A DNA stretch of 64,000 bases from Parapedobacter lycopersici (GTDB lineage: Bacteria > Bacteroidota > Bacteroidia > Sphingobacteriales > Sphingobacteriaceae), in assembly GCF_024643285.1 (NCBI RefSeq), contig NZ_JAMSLW010000006.1, positions 186,001 through 250,000 of the forward strand, written 5' to 3'. Both the position numbers and the translations under genes were made by a program. The notes under the pieces are model-generated. The model saw only the letters and a list, made by a program, of their open reading frames with translations, was not told the origin of the DNA and searched no databases. Positions 16,506 through 26,878 of the stretch are shown one piece after another; the stretch's first letter is position 1; every line of letters begins with the position of its first letter.

Positions 16506-17693
16506 ATGGAAAAAGTATACATTGTCTCGGCCGTACGGACACCCATTGGGAGTTTCGGGGGTGCACTTTCATCCCTAACGGCCACGCAGTTGGGTGGAAC
16601 TGTGATTGCGGAAGCGGTAAAACGGGCGGGCCTTTCGGCCGATAAGGTAGAAGAGGTATATATGGGTAATGTGTTGTCGGCCAACCTGGGCCAGGCGCCG
16701 GCCACGCAGGCGGCCAAATTGGCTGGATTGCCTGATATTCCGGGAACCACAATAAACAAGGTCTGCGCATCGGGTGCCAAAGCCATCATGCTGGCCGCGC
16801 AGAGCATAGCCCTGGGGCTGAATGACATTGTGGTAGCGGGCGGCATGGAAAGCATGAGCAACGTGCCGTACTACCTCGGCCACGCGCGGCAGGGGTACCG
16901 GTTGGGACATGGTGAGGTGATCGATGGCCTGGTGAAGGATGGGCTGTGGGATGTGTACAATGACTTCCATATGGGCATCGCCGCCGAACACTGCGCCGTG
17001 GAATGCAACATCAGCCGGGAAGAACAGGATGCCTATGCAATAGCATCCTACCGGCGTGCGCAGGCTGCCCAGCAATCAGGGAAATTCAGACGGGAGATAG
17101 TACCCGTTTTGGTGAAGGGCCGAAAGGGCGACGAACGACTGGTGGAGGACGATGAAGAAGTAGCTGCGGTTAATTTTGAAAAAATCCCCGATCTGAAGCC
17201 GGTTTTCCAGTCCGGAGGGACCGTAACAGCGGCCAATGCTTCAACACTCAATGATGGTGCGGCGGCGTTGGTGCTGGTCAGTGAATCCAGGGTCAGGGCG
17301 TTGGGACTGACACCCTTGGCATGCATTCTGGGTTATGCTGACAGTCAGCAGGAACCCGAACGGTTTACAACTGCACCGGCAAAAGCAATCCCGCGTGCGC
17401 TGCAGCGGGCCGGGATCGAAGCAGATACCGTGGATTTCTATGAAATCAACGAGGCGTTTTCAGTTGTTTCAATCGCCAACAACCAATTGCTGGATCTTTC
17501 TCCCGACCGGGTAAACGTGCATGGCGGCGCAGTATCGATGGGTCATCCACTGGGCGCTTCGGGTGCGCGTATTGTGGTGACGTTACTTTCGGTACTGGCT
17601 GAATATGATGGGCGTATCGGCGTAGCAGGCATCTGCAACGGGGGCGGGGGAGCAAGCGCGCTGGTGGTGGAACGGATGGCGGGTGCGCTGTAA
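16506..17693 (+). CDS. atoB: Acetyl-CoA C-acetyltransferase (thiolase)
   Basis: A 395-residue thiolase that reversibly condenses two acetyl-CoA to acetoacetyl-CoA, or cleaves 3-ketoacyl-CoA. The nucleophile is Cys87 in NKVCASG. EINEAF, the GHPLGASGA loop with His347, and Cys377 in GICNGGGGAS complete the active site. Length and motifs match the biosynthetic/degradative thiolase II group. It stands alone with its own promoter and no visible beta-oxidation partners, so the pathway direction (ketone or polyhydroxyalkanoate metabolism, or fatty-acid breakdown) is open. Confidence 0.94.
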   Translation: MEKVYIVSAVRTPIGSFGGALSSLTATQLGGTVIAEAVKRAGLSADKVEEVYMGNVLSANLGQAPATQAAKLAGLPDIPGTTINKVCASGAKAIMLAAQSIALGLNDIVVAGGMESMSNVPYYLGHARQGYRLGHGEVIDGLVKDGLWDVYNDFHMGIAAEHCAVECNISREEQDAYAIASYRRAQAAQQSGKFRREIVPVLVKGRKGDERLVEDDEEVAAVNFEKIPDLKPVFQSGGTVTAANASTLNDGAAALVLVSESRVRALGLTPLACILGYADSQQEPERFTTAPAKAIPRALQRAGIEADTVDFYEINEAFSVVSIANNQLLDLSPDRVNVHGGAVSMGHPLGASGARIVVTLLSVLAEYDGRIGVAGICNGGGGASALVVERMAGAL

Positions 17694-17819
17694 AGGGTGG
17701 TAGGTGATTCGCGAGAAGGGGACCGGTGAAGCGCCATAATAAAAACCAAATCGTTGATGACTGATGGCCAGGAGCAGGAAAGCCAGTGCCTCACGGCTGA
17801 TAGCCAATAACGGATAAAA

Positions 17820-18719
17820 ATGACAAAATTTTTCTTTTTTTTTATTGCCTGGGCCGGATTGGGATGGTCGCTAATCTATGCCCAGTCAAACGACCACAGC
17901 CGGATCCTTGCGCTGCAGGACAGCCTGGCGGGACTTGGCCGGACCATGTATAACAACCCCAGTGAACCGGAACGGTTACAGGCTAATTTTACTTTTATTA
18001 AAACTCTCGTTTCGGCACTGCAAACCCCACATTCGTATGACTTTGCGTTTGATTCGCTGAATATGGTGTCGCTGTTGCGGTCGCCGGACGACCGGTTCCG
18101 CATATTTACCTGGCACCTTCCGCTGAACGACGGGTCTTACCTCTATTACGGCACCATTCAGCTGAATACCCCCGATGGCAACCTTCGGATGATTCCGCTC
18201 CTGGATAAAACCTATGAGATTGACACACCGGAAACAGCGGTTACTTCGGCGGCAGACTGGTATGGTGCGCAATATTACCGGATCATCCCCCTGGGTGGCG
18301 ACTACGTGCTGTTGGGATGGAAGGGGTATACACCGGAGGTTACCCAGAAGGTGATGGAAGTGCTCCGGTTTTCGGATAGCGGTGCGCAACTGGGCGGCAC
18401 GGTTTTCAGTGGCGGCGAAGGCGACCGGCACACCCGCATAATCTACCGGTATAACCGGCAGGCCAGTATGTACCTGGACTACCAGCCTGCGCAGCAGCGC
18501 ATCGTGCTGGATCACCTCGCGCCGGCAGATCCACGGGATCCGGATAATTATGCACAATACGGACCGGATATGACCTACGATGCCTGGGAGCTGAACAATG
18601 GGCGGCTGGTATTGTCTCCGGACGTGGAATTCACCAATGCACCGGACGGAAATGACGCGTTTTACAACGATCCAATGAAGCCTTCGACCCACCCAAAAAG
18701 CGGTTTTCCGGAAAAATGA
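17820..18719 (+). CDS. Secreted protein of unknown function
   Basis: A 299-residue protein with an N-terminal signal peptide (TKFFFFFIAWAGLGWSLIYA, then QSND). The mature part starts with a helical segment (about 28-75) followed by beta-rich sequence with many aromatic residues (RIFTWHLPLNDGSYLYYG, near 98-115) and an acidic, Pro/Asn-rich end. I recognise no catalytic motif. The general look is of a periplasmic or surface protein common in Bacteroidota but unnamed. Its 5' side carries a degenerate GCTGATAGCCAATAACGG motif like those before several other genes here. No operon partner. Confidence 0.8.
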   Translation: MTKFFFFFIAWAGLGWSLIYAQSNDHSRILALQDSLAGLGRTMYNNPSEPERLQANFTFIKTLVSALQTPHSYDFAFDSLNMVSLLRSPDDRFRIFTWHLPLNDGSYLYYGTIQLNTPDGNLRMIPLLDKTYEIDTPETAVTSAADWYGAQYYRIIPLGGDYVLLGWKGYTPEVTQKVMEVLRFSDSGAQLGGTVFSGGEGDRHTRIIYRYNRQASMYLDYQPAQQRIVLDHLAPADPRDPDNYAQYGPDMTYDAWELNNGRLVLSPDVEFTNAPDGNDAFYNDPMKPSTHPKSGFPEK

Positions 18720-18901
18720 ATACCGGCCCGGTAGGGTAATTATTTTAGCTAACTTTCGGAAAATTCCCAAAAAGTTTATTTTATTTGCAACTACCGACCC
18801 AACGATCAGACGTTATGCAGTATCGGTTTTTTGTCTGATTTTGAATGGTTTATGAAGATAAAACATAATCAACCCGTATTCTTTCACGCAACAAAGCGGA
18901 T

Positions 18902-20506
18902 ATGCAAGTATCACAAGAAGATCAACAACTAAAAGATCACCTGGTTAAATATGAGGTGAATACAAAAACGGTGTTTCAGCACCCGGTAGGATTATTTGTG
19001 CTTTTTTTTACCGAAATGTGGGAGCGGTTCAGCTACTACGGCATGCGTGCCCTGCTCACTCTCTTTCTGGTTACCGAATTGCTGGACGGTGGCTGGGCCT
19101 GGTCACGCGAAGACGCCATGCAGTTGTACGGCTGGTATACCGGACTGGTATATCTCACCCCGCTGATCGGAGGCATGATCGCCGACCGGATCATGGGCTA
19201 TCGCAAGGCCGTAATCTGGGGTGCATTAATTATGACCCTTGGCCATGCAGCGATGGCCCTTGAGGGTGCGGGCAGCAACTTTTTTTACCTTGGCTTGGGT
19301 CTGATGATTCTGGGCAATGGCCTGTTTAAACCGAATATCTCATCCATAGTGGGCCAATTGTACCCCGACAATAGCAAGAAAAAAGACTCTGCCTACACGA
19401 TTTTTTATATGGGCATCAACGCGGGAGCATTCCTCGGGATGCTGCTCTGCGGTTATATCGGAGAAAGGATCGGCTGGCATTACGGCTTTGGCCTGGCGGG
19501 CGTGTTCATGTTTTTTGGTATGCTGCAGTTCTACTTTGCGCAGCGCGTTTTTGGGGTATTGGGAGAATCACCGAAAGAGACACGGCTGCGTGAGGGGGCA
19601 ACGGACCGCACGAAACAGTCGTCTTCGGACGTTGCAGAGGAGGAAAAATCGTCGCACGTGGTGCGTGACCGTATTATAGTCATTGTAGTGCTCTCCCTTT
19701 CCAGTATTTTCTTTTGGATGGCTTTCGAACAGGCGGGCGGATCGATGAGTATTTTTGCTCGCGACTATACCCAGCGGATATTGGAAGGCAATGCTGCCAC
19801 TACTTTTAAATGGGTGGATGCGATACTGACCCTCTTCCCGCTGGTCATTGTATCGTGGGTGCTGGTTTCATTGGCACGGAAGATTTTCAGGGAATACCCG
19901 GTGTCTATTTTTTTTACGGCGCTTAGTTTCCTGATCATCTGGGGACTGGGCATCTGGAAGATCAACCGTGAGTTTTCGGCACTGGAAACAGAGGTAGCCG
20001 CTTCCTGGTTTCAGATTCTCAATTCCTTTTTTATTATCACCCTGGCCTCGCTCTTCAGCCGGATCTGGGAGCGGGTGTTCAATCCCAGCGGCCCCATTAA
20101 GTTTGCGCTGGGACTTATTCTCCTCGGTATCGGTTTTGCCGCACTGGCCTATGGCAGCCGGAATATTCCCCAGGGTGCCGCCACGGCACAGGTAAGCATG
20201 ATCTGGCTGGTGCTGGCGTATTTCTTCCATACATCCGGCGAGCTGTGTGTTTCGCCGGTGGGACTCTCCTACATGAGCAAACTATCGCCCAAGAAGTTCG
20301 TCGGGCTGATTTTTGGATTTTGGTTCCTCTGTTCGGCGATCGCCAATTGGCTGGCCGGCATGTCCGGCAGTTTAATCGACCGGATCAGCGAAACGTATTC
20401 GATGTCGGCATTCTTCCTGATTTTTGCGGTATTGCCCGGAATTGCGGGACTGATATTGATTGCATTTTCACCGCTGCTGAAGCGGATGATGCATGGTATT
20501 CATTAA
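18902..20506 (+). CDS. POT-family proton-coupled peptide transporter
   Basis: A 534-residue inner-membrane symporter of di- and tripeptides. Helix 1 contains the ExxER signature FFTEMWERFSYYGMR (Glu38, Glu41, Arg42), required for proton coupling. The conserved GLFKPNISSIVGQLY and FYMGINAGAF segments follow. A soluble loop of about 35 residues near 235-260 is rich in charged residues (TRLREGATDRTKQSSSDVAEEEKS begins it; only part quoted by position). Roughly 12-14 helices fit the DtpA-like layout. It is monocistronic or weakly linked to the glycosyltransferase 40 bp downstream. Confidence 0.93.
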   Translation: MQVSQEDQQLKDHLVKYEVNTKTVFQHPVGLFVLFFTEMWERFSYYGMRALLTLFLVTELLDGGWAWSREDAMQLYGWYTGLVYLTPLIGGMIADRIMGYRKAVIWGALIMTLGHAAMALEGAGSNFFYLGLGLMILGNGLFKPNISSIVGQLYPDNSKKKDSAYTIFYMGINAGAFLGMLLCGYIGERIGWHYGFGLAGVFMFFGMLQFYFAQRVFGVLGESPKETRLREGATDRTKQSSSDVAEEEKSSHVVRDRIIVIVVLSLSSIFFWMAFEQAGGSMSIFARDYTQRILEGNAATTFKWVDAILTLFPLVIVSWVLVSLARKIFREYPVSIFFTALSFLIIWGLGIWKINREFSALETEVAASWFQILNSFFIITLASLFSRIWERVFNPSGPIKFALGLILLGIGFAALAYGSRNIPQGAATAQVSMIWLVLAYFFHTSGELCVSPVGLSYMSKLSPKKFVGLIFGFWFLCSAIANWLAGMSGSLIDRISETYSMSAFFLIFAVLPGIAGLILIAFSPLLKRMMHGIH

Positions 20507-20546
20507 GTAATATTCCTTACCTTTACCAGATAAATTTTGCCAGTCA

Positions 20547-21278
20547 GTGTCAGATAGCATCGTCATTATCCCTACATACAACGAAAAGGAAAATATCGAA
20601 AAGATTATCCGGAAAGTGTTTTCACTTGCGGTTCCTTTTCATGTGCTGGTGGTTGACGACAGCTCCCCTGATGGTACGGGCGCCATTGTCAAGCGATTAC
20701 AGACGGAATTTGCTGACCGCCTGTTTCTAGAGGAACGTGCAGGGAAATCGGGACTGGGAACGGCGTATATCTATGGCTTTCAATGGTGCATTGCCCGCCC
20801 TTATGCCTACATTTTTGAAATGGACGCCGACTTTTCCCACAATCCGGAAGACTTACCCCGCCTGCGGGAAGCCTGCCTGACGGCCGATATGGCTATCGGG
20901 TCGCGCTACATCAAGGGAGTTAACGTGGTCAATTGGCCGATGAGTCGGGTGCTGATGTCGTACTTTGCTTCGGCTTATGTCCGTTGGATTACCGGAATAG
21001 GTGTGCAAGATACGACGGCGGGCTTCGTGGGCTACCGACGGCAGGTGCTGGAAACCGTTCCTTTGGATAAGATCCGGTTTGTTGGCTATGCGTTTCAGAT
21101 CGAGATGAAATTTACTGCCGTTAAATATGGCTTCCGGGTAGTGGAGATACCAATTATTTTCACCGACCGGACGGAGGGAACCTCTAAAATGAGCACCCAT
21201 ATTTTCCGGGAAGCCTTTTTTGGGGTCATCCAGATGAAAATAAGCAGCTGGTTCAGAAAATACCAGCGTGAACAGTAA
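20547..21278 (+). CDS. Polyprenol monophosphomannose synthase-like GT2
   Basis: A 243-residue family-2 glycosyltransferase resembling Dpm1, which moves a sugar (mannose in characterised members) from a nucleotide to a polyprenyl phosphate. It starts at GTG 20547; no ATG is available upstream in frame. Motifs are IIPTYNEKENI (7-17), VVDDSSPDGT (35-44) and the metal-binding DAD at 93-95 in FEMDADFSHNP. There is no membrane domain at the C-terminus, as in short Dpm1 forms. The product may feed glycoprotein or lipid glycosylation in the envelope. Sugar specificity is not proven. Confidence 0.85.
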   Translation: MSDSIVIIPTYNEKENIEKIIRKVFSLAVPFHVLVVDDSSPDGTGAIVKRLQTEFADRLFLEERAGKSGLGTAYIYGFQWCIARPYAYIFEMDADFSHNPEDLPRLREACLTADMAIGSRYIKGVNVVNWPMSRVLMSYFASAYVRWITGIGVQDTTAGFVGYRRQVLETVPLDKIRFVGYAFQIEMKFTAVKYGFRVVEIPIIFTDRTEGTSKMSTHIFREAFFGVIQMKISSWFRKYQREQ

Positions 21279-21488
21279 GGCCTACCGTTGGTCCGAGGCT
21301 GATCGGTAATAATTGGCCCGTAGAAGGGTAACGCCGGCAGACGGATGATGACAGGACAAAAGTAGGGTTAATGAAACGGGGGGCGGCCATGGGTGCCAAT
21401 AGCTGGTCGCGCAGCGTAACATAAGCATAAATCGTATCATGTTGATGGCCTGGTAATTGCTAAAGGCCCGGTAACTGATAACTAAAAA

Positions 21489-22511
21489 ATGAACGAGCAT
21501 TTAGATCCGGATCCGAATAGAATGTCAAATACCGAGCGGGAGCTGGAAAAAGTATTGCGCCCGCAGGCTTTTGCCGATTTTACGGGGCAACAGAAAATCC
21601 TGGATAACCTCAGGGTGTTTGTGCAGGCGGCAAAGTTACGCGGCGAAGCATTGGATCATGTGCTGTTGCATGGCCCGCCTGGACTGGGGAAAACTACGCT
21701 TTCGCACATCATTGCCAACGAAATGGGCGTGGGCATCAAAATTACGTCGGGCCCTGTGCTGGACAAGCCCGGTGATCTGGCCGGACTCCTCACGAACCTG
21801 GAGGAGGGTGATATCCTGTTTATAGACGAGATCCACCGGCTGAGCCCGCTGGTCGAGGAATACCTCTATTCGGCGATGGAGGACTTTAAGATCGACATCA
21901 TGCTGGAAACGGGGCCTAATGCACGGTCGGTACAGATTACGCTGAACCCGTTTACCCTGGTGGGGGCCACCACCCGTTCCGGCTTGCTCACGGCACCGCT
22001 CAGGGCCCGATTCGGCATCAATGCACGGCTGCAGTATTACGACGCGAAACTGCTTACCACCATCGTGCTCCGGTCCGCCGATATCCTCCGTACGCCAATT
22101 ACCGATGACGGCGCCTTTGAAATTGCCCGCCGCAGCCGGGGAACGCCACGTATTGCAAATGCGCTGCTTCGCCGGACGCGTGATTTTGCCCAGATTAAGG
22201 GGAATGGCAACATTGATACGGCCATTGCCCAATACGCATTGAATGCTTTGAATGTAGACGAGCATGGCCTGGATGAGATGGACAACCGGATATTGCTGAC
22301 AATTATCGATAAATTTAAGGGCGGGCCGGTTGGACTGAAGACCATCGCTACCGCGGTGGGTGAGGATGAGGGTACCATCGAAGAAGTTTACGAGCCGTTC
22401 CTCATCCAGGAGGGCTATTTGATGCGGACATCGCGCGGGAGGGAATGTACCGAATTGGCGTACCGGCATCTGGGAAAAAACAATTATACCAAGGGAAATA
22501 CACTGTTTTAG
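21489..22511 (+). CDS. ruvB: Holliday junction branch-migration helicase RuvB
   Basis: A 340-residue AAA+ motor that drives RuvA-bound Holliday junctions. Walker A GPPGLGKT is at 62-69 and Walker B DEIH at 112-115. Sensor and arginine-finger regions ([18 protein letters not shown]) and the C-terminal winged helix with [17 protein letters not shown] are intact. The usual RVRPL-type opening is present as [15 protein letters not shown]. ruvA and ruvC are not in this window. The 210-bp upstream gap ends in a GGTAACTGATAACTAAAAA motif immediately before the ATG. Confidence 0.97.
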   Translation: MNEHLDPDPNRMSNTERELEKVLRPQAFADFTGQQKILDNLRVFVQAAKLRGEALDHVLLHGPPGLGKTTLSHIIANEMGVGIKITSGPVLDKPGDLAGLLTNLEEGDILFIDEIHRLSPLVEEYLYSAMEDFKIDIMLETGPNARSVQITLNPFTLVGATTRSGLLTAPLRARFGINARLQYYDAKLLTTIVLRSADILRTPITDDGAFEIARRSRGTPRIANALLRRTRDFAQIKGNGNIDTAIAQYALNALNVDEHGLDEMDNRILLTIIDKFKGGPVGLKTIATAVGEDEGTIEEVYEPFLIQEGYLMRTSRGRECTELAYRHLGKNNYTKGNTLF

Positions 22512-22533
22512 TCAGAAAATACATCATATTCGT

Positions 22534-23271
22534 ATGCAAAGACGTTATTTACCAGGGCTGATGCTGGCGTTGTTAATACCGGTGTCGCTAATGGCCCAAT
22601 CCGAGCAGGAATCACCTATCCCTTATTTTCGTTATTCGGTAACTGCCGGGATCGGCGCTACCCAACTGTACAGCGACCTGGATCAGGCACAGGTTGGTCC
22701 AGGCGGATACTTACGGGGGAATTATTTCCTTCGGCATGGACTGAGTGTCGGACTGGAGCTGCAGGAGGGATTGTTGCGCGGAGTTGATGATGGGGCGGAG
22801 CGGGGACTGACGCGCCGGAGCCTCAATTTTTACCATGCGGCAACGCTGGGCTTCCAGTTCCAGCCGATCAAATTTTTACAGGACGACCACCTGCGCCGCA
22901 TTGAATACCGTGACTCATGGGGAAAGCGCGCGCTGAGCAGCGCTTATATCGGGGCAGGTATCGGGGCACTATATAGTTTGCAATGGAACGTGCGGCGGGT
23001 CCAGGATGTAGATGGCCGGGCGTTTCCGGAATTCTCCGGCAAAAACCATGGGCTGAGTTACCTGGCCAATGCCAACGTGGGGATTGAATTACCGCTCCAT
23101 AACTTAAAACCCAATCTGCTCGATTCGTACGTGTGGAACCTGGTGGTTAATGCGCAGCTGAATTTTGCGTTTGATGACGAACTGGATGGCTATAGCGGTG
23201 AATCCCCGGCTAATAATACCAAGAACGACACCTATGGATTCCTGTCTCTGGGTATTAACCTGCGGTTTTAA
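22534..23271 (+). CDS. Outer-membrane beta-barrel protein, unknown role
   Basis: A 245-residue protein with a signal peptide ending at SLMAQ and alternating hydrophobic/aromatic strands consistent with an eight-stranded barrel. It finishes in INLRF, a C-terminal Phe typical of barrel proteins inserted by BamA. Loops such as RRIEYRDSWGKR and DDELDGYSGESPANN would face outside. It follows ruvB by 22 bp and may share its transcript. Its 3' end overlaps the convergent gene at 23255 by 17 bp. No specific function can be assigned. Confidence 0.8.
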   Translation: MQRRYLPGLMLALLIPVSLMAQSEQESPIPYFRYSVTAGIGATQLYSDLDQAQVGPGGYLRGNYFLRHGLSVGLELQEGLLRGVDDGAERGLTRRSLNFYHAATLGFQFQPIKFLQDDHLRRIEYRDSWGKRALSSAYIGAGIGALYSLQWNVRRVQDVDGRAFPEFSGKNHGLSYLANANVGIELPLHNLKPNLLDSYVWNLVVNAQLNFAFDDELDGYSGESPANNTKNDTYGFLSLGINLRF

Positions 23272-23827
23272 GTTTCTTCAGCTTCCCGATTATTTTCCTG
23301 CCCCGGCTTTGCAATGCCGCTGATCCGTCGCGCAGCAAAAACTCCACCTGGTTTTGCAACTCTTCGCCGATCCATCCGAATTCAGCAGTGAGGTTAAAAA
23401 GGATATCCATGCAATTGACCTGCACGGCCACGGGGGTCTGCGGATTAATCAGCCATCCGAAAACGGTTTCTACCAATTGCTCCTTATCGGTTGTCGCATA
23501 AGCATCCTGATAGGCTGGAGGTGCTTTTGGTCCGGTAATAACCATCAGTATCTTGGTAAAATGGCGCTGGCAGCTGGGATTTCGCTGGTCTGGTAATCGA
23601 GTCATAAACGCAGCAAAAACGGGAAGAAACCGTTGGGGAGCACGTGTGGCGATGTATTCCAGTACCCAGGCTGCTCGGAAAGCCACCGGACTGCGCTCCG
23701 GGGTATAACACAACCGGTGTAGGGTGGTAACGGAAAGGGTGCCGGTTTCCCCCAACGCTACCAGTTCCGGAAGGTAGTGTTTAGTAATTACGCCCGATAA
23801 TCGTTTGATAAGTTCGTTTTCTTCCAT
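23255..23827 (-). CDS. Helical (HEAT-like) hypothetical protein
   Basis: A 190-residue, largely alpha-helical cytoplasmic protein. ATG 23827 is chosen because upstream sequence in frame reads through a strong hairpin and has no coding character. A -7 element (23877-23884) precedes it. Repeated helix pairs (FRAAWVLEYIATRAPQRFLP, VQVNCMDILFNLTAEFGWI) look like HEAT-type repeats used for protein binding. The basic tail GRKIIGKLKKLKTAG may touch nucleic acid. No catalytic residues are evident. The gene overlaps the 3' end of the barrel gene. Confidence 0.75.
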   Translation of the reverse strand: MEENELIKRLSGVITKHYLPELVALGETGTLSVTTLHRLCYTPERSPVAFRAAWVLEYIATRAPQRFLPVFAAFMTRLPDQRNPSCQRHFTKILMVITGPKAPPAYQDAYATTDKEQLVETVFGWLINPQTPVAVQVNCMDILFNLTAEFGWIGEELQNQVEFLLRDGSAALQSRGRKIIGKLKKLKTAG

Positions 23828-23876
23828 GCTTTTCGAAGGCTCAAATAGCCGGTGACGGCCCGGTTTTACCGCCAAA

Positions 23877-23884
23877 CAAAAATA
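23877..23884 (-). promoter_or_regulatory. -7 element TATTTTTG of the HEAT-like gene
   Basis: TATTTTTG on the minus strand matches TAnnTTTG and would give a leader of about 45-50 nt before the ATG at 23827. Confidence 0.45.
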
Positions 23885-23898
23885 CGGATAAAACAATG

Positions 23899-23942
23899 CC
23901 CCATGGATGGTATTCCGGATAAAAAAGAATCCATCCATGGGG
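23899..23942 (-). terminator. Strong hairpin downstream of xylA
   Basis: A perfect 12-bp inverted repeat (CCCCATGGATGG and its complement) with a further ATTC/GAAT pair encloses a short AT-rich loop. It begins 36 bp beyond the xylA stop. The minus-strand downstream sequence (CATTGTTTTATC) has only a weak T-run, but the stem is stable. It probably ends the xylBA transcript. Confidence 0.65.
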
Positions 23943-23977
23943 CTATATGAAAGGTATGCCCAATAGTGGTTTTACGG

Positions 23978-25309
23978 CTAAATGAAGCGGTTGATCAGGT
24001 TTTCGAGCAACTCCTGCTTACCGCTGATCGTTTCCGGTTCCCCCGAAGCTGCTGCCAGGTCACGGAGGTCGGTGAGGCGAAGTTCGCCCTGTTCGAAAGC
24101 CTTTCCACGGCCTCCATCAAATGAAGCATAGCGTTCGGTGCGGATTTTTAAGTAGTCGGATTCCTGCAGGATGCGGTCAGCCGTGATGAGTGCCCGGGCA
24201 AATGTATCCACACCACCGATATGCGCATGGAACAGATCGGCCCGGTCCGTGGAATTCCGACGTACTTTGGCGTCGAAATTGATACCCCCACCGGCAAATC
24301 CGCCAGTTTCGAGAATAATGAGCATGCATTCAGTCAGTTCATTGATGTTTGTCGGAAACTGGTCTGTATCCCAGCCGTTCTGATAATCCCCCCGGTTGGC
24401 ATCCATGGAACCGAGTAATCCAGCGTCAGCCGCAACCTGTAACTCATGCTGGAACGTGTGCCCTGCCAGCGTCGCATGGTTTACTTCAAGGTTCAGCTTG
24501 AAATCATCGAGCAGGTCGTATTGCCGTAAGAAGCCGATGACGGTCGCTGCATCGTAATCGTACTGGTGTTTGGTGGGTTCGCATGGCTTGGGCTCAATCA
24601 GGAAGGTGCCGGTAAATCCCTGTGCCCGCGCATAATCCCTGGCCACGTGCAGCATCCGCGCAAGATGTTCCTGTTCGCGCTTCATGTTGGTGTTAAGCAG
24701 CGTCATATAGCCTTCGCGCCCGCCCCAGAAGACGTAGTTCTCACCGCCAAGCGCGATGGTGGCATCCAGGGCTGCCTTAATCTGCGCACCGGCATGAGCT
24801 ACCACAGCGAAATCAGGATTGGTTGCCGCGCCGTTCATGTAGCGTCGATGGGAGAACAGGTTGGCGGTTCCCCAGAGCAGCTTGACGCCGCTCGCCGCCT
24901 GCTTTTCCCCGGCATATGCTACCAAAGTCTGCAGCCTGCGTTCGTTCTCGGCTACGTTGTCGCCATAATCAACGAGATCCACATCGTGGAAGCAGTAGTA
25001 GGGCAGGCCCATTTTGGTGATGAATTCAAAAGCCGCATCCATCTTGTCCTTCGCCCGTTGGATGACGTCGGTATGTTCGTCCCACGGGAAATACAGCGAG
25101 GGCCCACCAAACGGGTCACTGCCGTTGCCATTGAACGAATGCCAGTAGGCGACGGCGAACCGCAGGTGCTCTTCCAGTGTTTTTCCTGCCACCACTTTCC
25201 GGGCATCATACCAGCGATACGATAGGGGATTGTCCGATTCGGGCCCTTCGTAAACTATTTTTTCAATTCCTTTGAAGTATTCCTGGTTTCCGATCAACGT
25301 GCTTGCCAT
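23978..25309 (-). CDS. xylA: Xylose isomerase
   Basis: A 443-residue class II xylose isomerase, converting D-xylose to D-xylulose in the cytoplasm. Active-site histidine His108 and Asp111 lie in YYCFHDVD; metal-binding motifs [38 protein letters not shown] and NFDAKVRR are intact. Length is typical of the class. It lies 45 bp downstream of xylB in the same direction, so xylB-xylA form an operon, opposite to the more frequent xylA-xylB order. Control by the divergent LacI-family regulator is likely. No xylose transporter is adjacent. Confidence 0.97.
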   Translation of the reverse strand: MASTLIGNQEYFKGIEKIVYEGPESDNPLSYRWYDARKVVAGKTLEEHLRFAVAYWHSFNGNGSDPFGGPSLYFPWDEHTDVIQRAKDKMDAAFEFITKMGLPYYCFHDVDLVDYGDNVAENERRLQTLVAYAGEKQAASGVKLLWGTANLFSHRRYMNGAATNPDFAVVAHAGAQIKAALDATIALGGENYVFWGGREGYMTLLNTNMKREQEHLARMLHVARDYARAQGFTGTFLIEPKPCEPTKHQYDYDAATVIGFLRQYDLLDDFKLNLEVNHATLAGHTFQHELQVAADAGLLGSMDANRGDYQNGWDTDQFPTNINELTECMLIILETGGFAGGGINFDAKVRRNSTDRADLFHAHIGGVDTFARALITADRILQESDYLKIRTERYASFDGGRGKAFEQGELRLTDLRDLAAASGEPETISGKQELLENLINRFI

Positions 25310-25354
25310 AGCTATTTGATGTATGTAATGAGTAAATTATTTTGCCAATTGGAT

Positions 25355-26857
25355 TTATGAGGTTGGGATTGATAAGTTGCTGAGCCGGTCGTCCAGGAGC
25401 TGTTTCCATTCCTGGTATAGCGACTCATACGTCCTGTCCTGTGTCGGTTCCACCGTTTTCAGCGGTTTGATTCCCTCGAATGCATCGTCTGGGGAGGTAA
25501 AGATACCTGCTCCAATGCCGGCACCAAGTGCGGCCCCTACACTGCCGTCATTGTCATATAATTCCACAGCGGTTTGCGTGACGTCGACGAAAATGGTGGT
25601 CAGCAGATCGCTGAGGAACAGGTTGGACCTGCCTGCCCGGATTACCGCGGGCGCTAACCCGTTTTCACGGAGTACATCCAGGCCATAGCGGAACGCATAG
25701 GCAATGCCCTCCTGAGCTGCCCGGAATACGTGGGCCTGACCATGTGTATTAAGATCGATTCCGAGAAATGCTGCACCCGGTATCCGGTTGTGAAGCATCC
25801 GTTCAGCACCATTGCCAAAAGGAAGGATATGCAGGCCATTGCTTCCCGGGTCTATCGTGCTGGCCAGCGCATTCATCCGGTTGTAGTCCAGTCCGGCACC
25901 CAGCTGTGATTTCACCCAGCGGTTCAGGATGCCCGTTCCGTTGATGCAGAGCAGGATGCCGGTTCGCGGGTCTTCGGGTGTATAATTCACATGTGCAAAG
26001 GTGTTGACGCGGGATTCCGGATCGTAAACCAGCTGGTCGCTCACTGCGTAGATCACACCCGATGTACCTGCCGTGGCGGCCACTTCGCCCGCCCGCAGCA
26101 CATGGAGCGACAACGCATTATTGGGTTGGTCACCCGCCTTATAGCTAACCGGGATATCCGGTGGCAGTCCCAGTTCAGCGGCGACGTCATGTCGAAGCAT
26201 GCCATGAACGCCAAATACGGGCACAATATCCGGAAATACCGCCTCGTCAAACCCGAAGTGGCTGACGATGTCCGGCGAGATGCTGTTTGCTTTAAAATCC
26301 CAGAATATGCCTTCGGAAAGGGCGGAAATAGTGGTGGTTGCACTGCCCGTTAATTGCAGTGCGATATAATCACCCGGAAGCATAATGTGATGCGCCTTCC
26401 GGTAAATATCGGGTTCATTGGCTTTTACCCAAGCCCATTTGGCGGCCGTGAAATTGCCGGGTGAGTTTAGTAAATGAGCCAATGCGTGCTGTTTGCCGAT
26501 GGCTGAAAACGCCTGTTCGCCGATGGCGACGGCACGGCTGTCGCACCAGATGATCGAATCGCGGAGCGCATTTCCGTTCCGGTCGACCACAACCAGCCCA
26601 TGCATCTGGTAGGCGATGCCGATGGCCGCAATAGCCTGCGCGTCAAACGAGCCGGGGGCGGTGAGCTGGCGGATGGCCAGCCGGACCTGTTCCCACCAAA
26701 GATCGGGGGATTGCTCTGCCCAGCCCGGAAAGGGGGCGAGGATGTCATTCTCCCGGTGATCGGGGTAACGTACCGCGGCAATACAGCGTCGGGTATCCGC
26801 ATCGACCACGGAAACTTTGATGGAGGAAGTACCTATATCAATGCCTAGTAATAACAT
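25355..26857 (-). CDS. xylB: Xylulokinase
   Basis: A 500-residue FGGY-family sugar kinase that phosphorylates D-xylulose to feed the pentose phosphate pathway. The N-terminal phosphate-binding loop is GIDIGTSS (5-12). QMHGLVVVD and WCDSRA form the sugar site, and catalytic Asp243 lies in KAGDQPNNALS. The second actin-like domain has FGNGAERMLHNRIPGA and IRAGRSNLFLSDLL. It is the first gene of the xyl operon. A palindrome at 26879-26898 lies just upstream, next to an atypical -7 element. Confidence 0.95.
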   Translation of the reverse strand: MLLLGIDIGTSSIKVSVVDADTRRCIAAVRYPDHRENDILAPFPGWAEQSPDLWWEQVRLAIRQLTAPGSFDAQAIAAIGIAYQMHGLVVVDRNGNALRDSIIWCDSRAVAIGEQAFSAIGKQHALAHLLNSPGNFTAAKWAWVKANEPDIYRKAHHIMLPGDYIALQLTGSATTTISALSEGIFWDFKANSISPDIVSHFGFDEAVFPDIVPVFGVHGMLRHDVAAELGLPPDIPVSYKAGDQPNNALSLHVLRAGEVAATAGTSGVIYAVSDQLVYDPESRVNTFAHVNYTPEDPRTGILLCINGTGILNRWVKSQLGAGLDYNRMNALASTIDPGSNGLHILPFGNGAERMLHNRIPGAAFLGIDLNTHGQAHVFRAAQEGIAYAFRYGLDVLRENGLAPAVIRAGRSNLFLSDLLTTIFVDVTQTAVELYDNDGSVGAALGAGIGAGIFTSPDDAFEGIKPLKTVEPTQDRTYESLYQEWKQLLDDRLSNLSIPTS

Positions 26858-26878
26858 GGTTAATTCCGTACAGTGTCG

